From assembly GCF_900115125.1 (NCBI RefSeq), contig NZ_FOVJ01000001.1, positions 839,852 to 903,851 of the forward strand: DNA of 64,000 nt, written 5' to 3'. The notes under the pieces are model-generated. The model worked only from the letters and a program-made list of their open reading frames with translations. It was not told the origin of the DNA and did no database searches. Shown in pieces: positions 26,110 through 33,667 of this stretch. The DNA comes from Nitrosospira briensis (lineage in GTDB: Bacteria > Pseudomonadota > Gammaproteobacteria > Burkholderiales > Nitrosomonadaceae). The stretch's first letter is position 1. Each line of letters begins with the position of its first letter. The translations under genes and the position numbers were made by a program.

Positions 26110-27966
26110 GTGACACCCGAAACCCCGCCAAACCGGCTCGACCGTCCCGTTGATGAGCGGTACGACCACGTTCTTGGCCCGGCCGATGCCGAAATCACAC
26201 TGGTTGAATACGGCAGCTACGGCGATCCTTCCTCTCGTGCAGCCCATGAGCGAGTCGCGGAATTGCGTAATCGGTTCGGTAGCCGTCTGCGCTATGTTTT
26301 TCGCCACCGTCCACTGAAGGGCAGCTTTATTGCTCGCCGCGCAGCTGAGCTGGTAGAAGCCTATAGCGACCCTGCGCGTTTCTGGAACGTGCATGTCGCG
26401 CTGATGAACCGCTCGGACAAACTGAGCAAGGAGGATCTGCAGAAGATAGCCGCCGACCTGAGCCTCGATGCGGAAGACGGTGACTCAGTGAACAACGACA
26501 ATGTTGCGCAGGCCAAAGCCCGCGTAAATGCCGATATCGCCAGCGCGGCCGCCAGCGGCGTGATTGTAACGCCGACATTTTTCATCAATGACCGCCGTTA
26601 CGACGGGCCTTGGGATGTCAACTCTCTCTCCGAGGCGATGCTGGGTTCGCTGGGCCATGTCGTTCATTCCGCCGCGCTGGATTTCGCAAAATGGGCTCCC
26701 TCGACCGGCATCATGCTGTTGCTGGCCACCGGAATCGCCGTTATATTAAGCAATTCCGTTATCGGCCCCGATTTTAACGAATTGTGGGATTTGCGGCTGG
26801 GACTCACTTTCGCCGCCGCCAGCTTCGATCTCTCACTACGTGATTGGATAAATGACGGGCTGCTCGTGATTTTTTTCCTGGTGGTGGGCCTGGAAATAAA
26901 GCGAGAATTTACAATAGGCCATCTCGCGAACCGCCAGTCTGCGATGCTGCCTGTCGCCGCTGCCGTTGGCGGAATGGCGGTGCCCGCAATCCTCTATCTG
27001 ATACTGGTGCCGGAAGGGCCGCCGGGTTCCTCCGGGGCCTGGTCCCTGGGCTGGGGCGTACCAATGGCGACCGACACCGCATTCGCGGTTGCGTTGATCG
27101 CAATGATGGGCAGGCGGGTCCCGGTAGAGCTTCGTGTTTTTCTTACTGCCGCGGCCATTGTCGACGATATCGGCGCAATCATTGTTGTCGCTGTCGTTTA
27201 TTCCGCTAATCTCCACATCGAGTATATTGCGAGTGCGGTCGCCATTATTGGATTGCTGGCACTGCTTAACGAAGGTGGCGTATATCGCGCTTCGCCCTAT
27301 GTATTCCTCGGTATCGGCCTCTGGACCTGCGTGCATGCAAGCGGAATGCATGCGACCCTGGCCGGCATCATTCTCGCCCTTTTTATCCCGACGCGTCCGC
27401 CGCCCAATCTTCGCGCGCTGATGCTGCAAGCCGACGCAATCCTCACCGCGGAAACCAAGCGCGGCAGGGAAGTCATGCGGTATGGCCCATCCGAGCCCGC
27501 GCTGGAGGCGCTGGATGCCATCCATGACCGGCTGGAGTCGCCCGCCGACCGCATGCTCCGCCATGTGGCGCCGCGATCGAGCTTCCTGGTATTGCCGGTG
27601 TTCGCCCTCGCCAATGCCGGCGTAGTAATGGATTCCAATGTTTTCAGCGGCCATGTCGCACTGATGGTCGGTACCGCGGCAGCCCTGGTCATTGGCAAAC
27701 CGATCGGATTTATCGCCGCTACCGGTATCGCTGTATGGCTGAATATCGCGACCAAGCCCAGCGCCTATTCCTGGCGTCAGCTGGCCGGAGCCGGGGCCCT
27801 GGCAGGAATCGGCTTCACGATGTCGCTTTTTATCGCAAGCCAGGCTTTTTCCGTGGAAAGCGACTATGCAGCCGCGAAGATCGCAATTTTCGCGGGCTCG
27901 ACTCTGTCAGCGATAATTGGCATTGCGATATTGTGGAACGCCCAATCTGATTCAAATTCACGTTAA
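26110..27966 (+). CDS. nhaA: NhaA-type Na+/H+ antiporter with N-terminal thioredoxin-like domain
   Basis: 618 residues from a GTG at 26110. Residues 1 to about 185 are a DsbA-like thioredoxin fold: PADAEITLVEYGSYGDPSSR, FRHRPLKG, and a C-terminal GVIVTPTFFINDRRYDG with the cis-Pro loop. At the active site the usual C-x-x-C is replaced by DPSS, so the domain cannot do disulphide exchange. Residues from about 190 form NhaA: SNSVIGPDFNELWD, GLEIKREFTIGHLAN, AAIVDDIGAIIVVAVVYS with the paired Asp of the ion site, and the C-terminal GAGALAGIGFTMSLFI. It exchanges Na+ for H+ at the inner membrane. The GTG start has a weak ribosome site. Confidence 0.9.
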   Translation: MTPETPPNRLDRPVDERYDHVLGPADAEITLVEYGSYGDPSSRAAHERVAELRNRFGSRLRYVFRHRPLKGSFIARRAAELVEAYSDPARFWNVHVALMNRSDKLSKEDLQKIAADLSLDAEDGDSVNNDNVAQAKARVNADIASAAASGVIVTPTFFINDRRYDGPWDVNSLSEAMLGSLGHVVHSAALDFAKWAPSTGIMLLLATGIAVILSNSVIGPDFNELWDLRLGLTFAAASFDLSLRDWINDGLLVIFFLVVGLEIKREFTIGHLANRQSAMLPVAAAVGGMAVPAILYLILVPEGPPGSSGAWSLGWGVPMATDTAFAVALIAMMGRRVPVELRVFLTAAAIVDDIGAIIVVAVVYSANLHIEYIASAVAIIGLLALLNEGGVYRASPYVFLGIGLWTCVHASGMHATLAGIILALFIPTRPPPNLRALMLQADAILTAETKRGREVMRYGPSEPALEALDAIHDRLESPADRMLRHVAPRSSFLVLPVFALANAGVVMDSNVFSGHVALMVGTAAALVIGKPIGFIAATGIAVWLNIATKPSAYSWRQLAGAGALAGIGFTMSLFIASQAFSVESDYAAAKIAIFAGSTLSAIIGIAILWNAQSDSNSR

Positions 27967-28433
27967 CACCCGTTCAGCAGGCAAACCTGAGCCATCGTAG
28001 CGGTAAGACCGGTCGAGAGCGTGGCCAAGATGTCGACAGATGCAGTGTTTCCCTCGAAGACATTAAAAGTAAAGTTGAAATTTCCGATTGAAACGAAATC
28101 GGCAGCAGCCACCGGATCATCCACATTAGGGGTATTGGTCAGATGAAAAGGTGTCTCGAGAACGAGATTTTTCTCCGGCACATTATCGAAGTTTATCGCG
28201 AGCCTGAAATTAACGCTGTCAGCACCTGTGCCCGATAGAATTTCACCATTGTGAAAAGTCAAACAGCCCAATGTGAAGGGTGTGCCAGGTGTAGCATCGA
28301 AGCTGGCCCCCGGCAAAGTCCAAGGAACTGAAACCACCGCTGCCCCAGCTAAAATTGTTTGTACCTACTCCCGATACTACAGCAAGCCCTGCGATGCAGG
28401 GGATTTGCGCAAAGAAGGTGAAACCGACGCCGG
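27963..28433 (-). pseudogene. Broken choice-of-anchor-type surface protein gene
   Basis: The frame at 27963-28337 (FTLGCLTFHNGEILSGTGAD, FRLAINFDNVPEKNLVLETP) lacks a signal peptide. Upstream, the next frame reads VSGVGTNNFSWGSGGFSSLDFAG, which joins it in sense if one G is removed at a run of five (28307-28311 on the plus strand). The joined text has the order of the choice-of-anchor K-type domain (GTNxxxWG, then SFDA/TPFTLGxLTHFN). Further up an in-frame TGA (28434-28436) blocks the frame. So a +1 frameshift and loss of the 5' end make it nonfunctional. The stop overlaps nhaA. Confidence 0.6.
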
Positions 28434-28436
28434 TTC

Positions 28437-28888
28437 AACGCCCGTTGGTCTCGCGTGATACCTTTTTTGACCATGAGCCGGCCGCGCTGACCTGAACCGA
28501 GGGAAGCATACGCGTTTCTGAAACTCACGCATCTGATGAGGAATATGAAGTGCTTAAGAATGAATTCAGCGAGCAGGAGATGGAAAAGAAGCAGTTATCC
28601 CGCTTCGCAGCGCTCCCTTGCCGATGCTTTCGGGGAAAAAAGCGACTATGGCGAATGTCACCACATGATGCATGGGCGAAAGCCGGGCGAAAACCGCTTC
28701 TCGCTTATTCTTTGATCAGAATGAGGCATATCGCCCTCCGTCGGATCAGTTTTGTGTGCCAGCGCACAGACTGGGCATGGCCACCGGGGCAGTCTAAGGT
28801 TTTTATTATGCTCGCTATTTTCTGTTACGGAATCACCCATCGTATTTTCGTGAACCCGCAGGTTTTTTTTTCCTGAAATGGAGCAATC
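28437..28888. other. Intergenic region upstream of osmC
   Basis: No supported gene; a plus-strand frame around 28550-28876 has no ribosome site or recognisable composition and was not called. A GGAG at 28879-28882 belongs to osmC. Confidence 0.4.
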
Positions 28889-29317
28889 ATGACGACAAAA
28901 AAAGCATGGGCTGTCTGGAAGGGCGGTATCAAGGATGGGGACGGTGCCATTTCCACAGAAACCGGTGTGCTAAAGGAAGCGCCTTATGGTTTTAAATCGC
29001 GCTTCGAAAACGGCAAAGGCACGAATCCGGAAGAACTGATCGCTGCTGCACATGCGGGCTGTTTCTCGATGGCGCTATCTCTGATACTTGGAGAGTCGGG
29101 CATGACACCTGAGAGAATCGAAACGCATGCCGCAGTTACTATTGAAAAGATAGGTGAAGGATTCGAAATCACGTCAAGCCATCTGACCGTCACGGCTAAA
29201 ATACGGGTTGCAAACGAGGAGAAGTTTCTGGAGGCCGCGAACAAGGCAAAAGAGGGTTGCCCCGTATCGAAGCTCATGAAGGCCAACATCACGATGGACG
29301 CGAAGCTCGCACCGTAA
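28889..29317 (+). CDS. osmC: OsmC-type organic hydroperoxide reductase
   Basis: 142 residues, the usual length. The two reactive cysteines sit in the expected places: AHAGCFSMALSLIL (peroxidatic) and EGCPVSKLMKANITM (resolving). TNPEELIAAAHAGCF is the classical core motif. It reduces organic peroxides with thiol cofactors in the cytoplasm and is commonly induced by osmotic and oxidative stress. ATG follows a GGAG ribosome site by a few bases; the gene is monocistronic. Confidence 0.93.
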   Translation: MTTKKAWAVWKGGIKDGDGAISTETGVLKEAPYGFKSRFENGKGTNPEELIAAAHAGCFSMALSLILGESGMTPERIETHAAVTIEKIGEGFEITSSHLTVTAKIRVANEEKFLEAANKAKEGCPVSKLMKANITMDAKLAP

Positions 29318-29890
29318 ATACGCCTGTCGCATGAGGATAGTATGAGACAGCGCGAGTCTTCGCACGCACTGTAATCCAGCCATATTCCGGCTTCCGGGTT
29401 CCACCGTTACCTGCAAGCGCAGGCCTGATCAGCGCAGCGTAACCTGACAACTAACAATTTTGATTATTTGTGCTGCGCCTCCCATATGGTAAAAATATGC
29501 TGCACGGTGGGATGCGTCGACCTCAAAACCGGCATTACACCCTGCATAGTTTTTCCGGGGACGTGGCAATAAATGAGTTATCCCCGTCTTACCGAGGAAT
29601 AGCCTGAACCCGTGCGGTAACGATGCTGGGGAATGGACGTGCAACCAGGGCCAACGCTCGTTTCAACCTCTTGCCCAGGCCCTTCACGCTTACAGCAGCA
29701 GTCCGGCGGGACTCCCGTTTGCGAACCCTCGAAGCTTGCAATTTGCCTCTTGCGCCTCCAACTCCAGTCTTTTCCGGCGCCGATCTCTTATAATCTTTCT
29801 CATGCAGTAGAGGAAGTTTGCATTGGATGCCGTGCCTTCGAGTATCCTCGCGTTTATGCAAGGTTTATTTAGAGACAAGGGGAGTTATGT
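29318..29890. other. Intergenic region with a degenerate REP-like repeat
   Basis: No supported gene. A weak copy of the palindromic repeat lies at 29421-29448 (CCTGATCAGCGCAGCGTAA ... CCTGAC). A GGGGAG site at 29879-29884 belongs to the histidine kinase gene. Confidence 0.45.
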
Positions 29891-31057
29891 ATGACCCTAT
29901 CAACAGACCAGAATATCAACCCTGAAAAACTTTCTCCGACTGCCAGAAGAATGCTGGAGCTTCGGGATGAAGTTCTTGCGGAATGGGCAGAAAAGGTTCG
30001 GCAATCGGTCAAGGAAGCGGAACGGCTGCCTCACCCGATCCTGATCAATACCTTCCCGTCCCTGTACGACAACATTGCAGAAGCTATTACGCCGGGTTAC
30101 CCCAGGGCGACAGGAGATGAAAGCAACACTATAGCCATGGAACATGGCGGGGAACGCGCACGGCTGACGAACTACAACGTTCACTCGGTTATATCAGAGT
30201 ATCAGATACTGAGATGGACGATTCTTGCCGTTTTAAAGAAGAATAATGTTCAGCTTAGCGAGGAGGAAACCTTGCTGATCAATGCTTCTATTGATGAGTC
30301 GATACGCGGAGCCGTGAATGCTTTCGCTCTTGCCCAATCCATGCTTCGCGAAAGATTTACCGCCGCTCTTACGCACGACCTCAGAAATCCATTATCAAAT
30401 GCCCACACTGCTGCTCAGCTCATAGAACGCTCTGCCGATTCACCAAAAATAAAGGAGTTGGCAGAACTGATTACCGAGAACCTTATGCGCATGGACGGAA
30501 TGATTCAGGATTTGCTTGATTCCGTCCGCTTTCAGGCGGGAGAACGGTTACAGCTCCGTCTGGAGGAATTCGACGTGCAAGAACTGGCGGAGGAAGTGTG
30601 CGGACAATTCGCATTTACGTGTGGGCCGCGTTTTCAACTCATTGCATCTTCTTCCAGAGTCTGGTGGGATCGTGAGGCAATCAAGAGGGCAATCGAGAAC
30701 CTTGTTGGCAATGCGGTTAAATACGGTGCTCCGGATACTCCTGTAAGGATCAAAATAAATCTGGTACAGGAGCGTGTCATGATAAGCGTGCATAATGAAG
30801 GAGAGCCGATACCTCTGGAACAGACCGAAGGCCTGTTCCAGATATTCAGAAGAGCAGGAGCTGCAAACTCAGGGACTAAGGAAGGCTGGGGCATAGGTTT
30901 GCCGTACGTGCGCAGTGTTGCGGAAAGCCACGGTGGGAGTGTTGTAGTTGATAGCGGGACTGACCGTGGAATAACCTTTATGATAAACATACCAGCGGAC
31001 GCGAGACCGTATCAGGATGCCCCGACTCTCGAGGAAAAACCGGATGACCCGATGTGA
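29891..31057 (+). CDS. Sensor histidine kinase with RsbR-like N-terminal domain
   Basis: 388 residues, soluble (no membrane segments). Residues 1-150 are helical (LRDEVLAEWAEKVRQSVKEA...LPHPILINTFPSLYDNIAEAI), resembling RsbRD-type sensory domains. The kinase core has the H-box LTHDLRNPLS with His162, an N-box IENLVGNAVKYG, and the G-box KEGWGIGLPYVRSVAESHGGSV. It should autophosphorylate on His162 and pass phosphate to a response regulator not encoded next to it. The signal is likely cytoplasmic (stress or energy), which is inferred from the N-terminal domain class. Confidence 0.85.
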   Translation: MTLSTDQNINPEKLSPTARRMLELRDEVLAEWAEKVRQSVKEAERLPHPILINTFPSLYDNIAEAITPGYPRATGDESNTIAMEHGGERARLTNYNVHSVISEYQILRWTILAVLKKNNVQLSEEETLLINASIDESIRGAVNAFALAQSMLRERFTAALTHDLRNPLSNAHTAAQLIERSADSPKIKELAELITENLMRMDGMIQDLLDSVRFQAGERLQLRLEEFDVQELAEEVCGQFAFTCGPRFQLIASSSRVWWDREAIKRAIENLVGNAVKYGAPDTPVRIKINLVQERVMISVHNEGEPIPLEQTEGLFQIFRRAGAANSGTKEGWGIGLPYVRSVAESHGGSVVVDSGTDRGITFMINIPADARPYQDAPTLEEKPDDPM

Positions 31058-31205
31058 CAGGGGCCTCGGCAAAGCTGCACCTTGCCGGCATGCGTATACT
31101 GTTGACTACGTGATGGTCAACAGATTGTTGCAATGAACCATGAGCTGAGTGTGCGAACCTGGACCCCCAGTCAAGATAAAAAAGGTAAGACTTAAAGATT
31201 CCGGG

Positions 31206-31949
31206 ATGGCAAAAAATCTCCATTACCTCATTATGCTATTGGCCGTACTTTCCTGTGGCCTTGCAGGCAAAGTTTACGCGGAACCAAACGATGCCGTTCT
31301 CAGTAGCGAAGAGTTGGGCATACCCGAGCCGCTGGTGTTTGATCTGGTGAGGCCGCTGGGCTCGCCCAAAGGAGAACTTGAGGTCAATACATTAATAACC
31401 CGGTCTTCTCAAACTGGCGAGTTTGCATGGGCTCCGGAAATTGAATATGCATTTGCCGACGGATACGCGGTTGAGTTTGAACTGCCATTCCAGAACTCGT
31501 CATTAGAAGAATACAAATTCGGTTTACAGGGCACTTTTGGCGAGCTACTCAAGGGCCGGATGATCCATGGTTGGCAGGCGCTGGGCCGCTATGGCAGACA
31601 AGAAAACGTGTACTCCGCGGATATCCTCTATTTGAACGGAGCGCGGATTTCTGACAAGTGGAGCACTTTGAACATGCTTGGTATCAGATGGGCCGATTTC
31701 GGAAAGCGCGAGGATATCGTTGCATTGATAAACAATAATCTTTTCTATCATTTCTCCCGCAACCTGACGCTGGGAGTAGAAATGAACAACGAGATCCACG
31801 AGCACAAGCAATGGCGTTATCGATTAACGCCTCAGCTTCATTACAGCTTCAGTTCTAATAAAGCGGTGCAGATAGGTGGAGGACCAGCGCGGCTGAACAA
31901 CAAGAAATCAGATTGGTTGCTAGCCTCCCGTTTTATCTATACTTTTTAA
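31206..31949 (+). CDS. Outer-membrane beta-barrel-like protein
   Basis: 247 residues from ATG 31206. Signal peptide LHYLIMLLAVLSCGLAGKVYA is followed by a beta-rich mature chain with alternating aromatic residues (FAWAPEIEYAFADGYAVEFELPF, YKFGLQGTFGELL, LHYSFSSNKAVQIGGG) and a C-terminal ...LLASRFIYTF with terminal Phe, typical of barrel outer-membrane proteins. Function unknown. It follows the kinase gene by about 150 bases on the same strand. Confidence 0.75.
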   Translation: MAKNLHYLIMLLAVLSCGLAGKVYAEPNDAVLSSEELGIPEPLVFDLVRPLGSPKGELEVNTLITRSSQTGEFAWAPEIEYAFADGYAVEFELPFQNSSLEEYKFGLQGTFGELLKGRMIHGWQALGRYGRQENVYSADILYLNGARISDKWSTLNMLGIRWADFGKREDIVALINNNLFYHFSRNLTLGVEMNNEIHEHKQWRYRLTPQLHYSFSSNKAVQIGGGPARLNNKKSDWLLASRFIYTF

Positions 31950-32044
31950 GGCCTGCTCGAATTTCTGCTGCAAAGGCCATGATGAATGCGGTCATTTAGA
32001 AATTCTGCATTAATTCTTTCGGGGTGCCTGAGTTCGCCGTGTAC

Positions 32045-32347
32045 ATGACACAGCTTTTGCTGCCGCTCTGGAGTAATGGCGGGGAGGAGTTCCCGCACGC
32101 TCTTTTCGAGCAGGTTCGTGACGAACTGGTGCGCGAGTTCGGAGGGTTGACTGCCTATACCCGTACGCCCGCAAGCGGCTTGTGGCAGAAGAAGGATGGG
32201 CTTACAGTTCGCGACGAAATCATTGTGTATGAGGTAATGGTAAAGGACCTGGACGAGGATTGGTGGCGCAACTATCGAAAGAAGCTCGAACAGCGGTTTG
32301 GCCAGGATGAGTTGGTGATACGAGCGCAGGAAGCTCGATTACTGTAA
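32045..32347 (+). CDS. Conserved hypothetical small protein
   Basis: About 100 residues; a GTG at 32024 is an alternative start and neither has a good ribosome site. The sequence TQLLLPLWSNGGEEFPHALF, then REFGGLTAYTRTPASGLWQKKDG and DEIIVYEVMVKDLDEDWW belongs to a widespread small-protein family I recognise by appearance but cannot name; a ferredoxin-like alpha/beta fold is likely from the strand pattern. It ends ...QDELVIRAQEARLL. It is not obviously linked to its neighbours. Confidence 0.65.
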   Translation: MTQLLLPLWSNGGEEFPHALFEQVRDELVREFGGLTAYTRTPASGLWQKKDGLTVRDEIIVYEVMVKDLDEDWWRNYRKKLEQRFGQDELVIRAQEARLL

Positions 32348-32623
32348 TTTTTTATTATATGTTACAGGAGACAGGGTTCTCACCGGCCTCATCAATAAGC
32401 TGTCAACGCCCAACCGCTCACTCTTAAGTAGTGTCTGACGAAGCATGCGGGATTGCTCGTCAGTACCGGTTAGTTTCGGATAATCTCCTTCCTTTTAAAA
32501 TGTCCTCCCGCAGCAAAAACCAGTTTATCCTGTGGATAAACAAGCAGCAGGAATTCAAGGGAAATTTTTATCGTCGAGCTTCCCCTGCGAGGTACAAGGC
32601 GGGAAGACAAGCAAGGAAATTAC

Positions 32624-33634
32624 ATGAGAGTAGCTGTTTGCAGCGCGCAGTCCTATGACCGCCAATTCTTTACCGCTGCCAATCAGAATGTCGGGCATGA
32701 GCTGATTTTTTTTGATTCGCACCTGTGCCATGAAACGCGCCGAATGGTCGGAGACTTTCCCGCCGTTTGTGTGTTCGTCAACGACACGCTCGACGTCACA
32801 GTGCTGGAAACTTTGGCCATGCAGGGGACGCGCCTGATCGCGCTGCGATGTGCGGGATTCAATAATGTGGATGTTCAGGCTGCCAGCAGCCTTGGGCTAT
32901 GCGTGGTGAGAGTTCCGGCTTATTCGCCCCACTCGGTAGCAGAGCATAGCGTGGGGTTGATACTCGTGCTGAATCGGCACCTTCACCACGCATATAACCG
33001 TGTGCGTAACGGGAATTTCGCTTTGCAGGGGCTGCTGGGGTTTGAGCTGCGCGGCAAAACCATCGGTATCGTCGGCACCGGCCGTATTGGCGTGGCCGTC
33101 GCGCAAATACTGCGGGGATTCGGTTGTCGCCTGATCGCCCATGATCCCCGGGAAAACCCGGAATGCATCAGCCTGGGCGTGGAGTATGTACCGCTCGAAG
33201 AACTCTATGCCGAGAGCGACATCATCACCTTGCATTGTCCATTGAACCCTCAGACACATCGCCTGATCGACAGGGCGGCGATCAGCCAGATGAAACGCGG
33301 CGTGATGCTGATCAACACCAGTCGCGGCGCAGTCATTGATACTCAAGCGGTGATTGAAGGACTGAAGTCGGCAAAAATTGGCTCCCTTGGACTCGACGTG
33401 TATGAACAGGAAGGGGATCTGTTCTTCCAGGATTTATCCGATCGGGTGATACAGGATGATGTGTTCGGACGCTTGCTGACTTTTCCAAACGTGCTGATCA
33501 CCGGTCATCAGGGGTTCTTTACTGTCGAAGCGCTTTCGAGCATCGCACAAACCACGCTGGAAAATATCACCGTTTTCGAGCGGGACGGAACATGCCAGAA
33601 TGAAGTAAAGGTTGATTTGCTCAGAGCAGATTAG
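32624..33634 (+). CDS. ldhA: D-2-hydroxyacid dehydrogenase, fermentative LdhA type
   Basis: 336 residues. The NAD-binding GIVGTGRIGVAVAQIL, the catalytic Arg in NTSRGAVIDTQA, the Glu in SLGLDVYEQEGDLFF and the His in GHQGFFT form the D-2-hydroxyacid set. The stretch VYEQEGDLFFQDLS and VIQDDVFGRLL is typical of E. coli-like D-lactate dehydrogenase LdhA. It converts pyruvate to D-lactate with NADH. AAGGAAA lies before the ATG at 32624. In an aerobic ammonia oxidiser this would serve fermentation or redox balance when oxygen is low. Confidence 0.88.
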   Translation: MRVAVCSAQSYDRQFFTAANQNVGHELIFFDSHLCHETRRMVGDFPAVCVFVNDTLDVTVLETLAMQGTRLIALRCAGFNNVDVQAASSLGLCVVRVPAYSPHSVAEHSVGLILVLNRHLHHAYNRVRNGNFALQGLLGFELRGKTIGIVGTGRIGVAVAQILRGFGCRLIAHDPRENPECISLGVEYVPLEELYAESDIITLHCPLNPQTHRLIDRAAISQMKRGVMLINTSRGAVIDTQAVIEGLKSAKIGSLGLDVYEQEGDLFFQDLSDRVIQDDVFGRLLTFPNVLITGHQGFFTVEALSSIAQTTLENITVFERDGTCQNEVKVDLLRAD

Positions 33635-33667
33635 CTGTAGTAGTCGTTACTTCATCCGGAATCGGCG

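Noticed and set aside
28550-28876. Possible 108-codon gene upstream of osmC
   Set aside because: No ribosome site, odd composition with many Arg/Cys/Trp, and no family look; the region reads as leader DNA.
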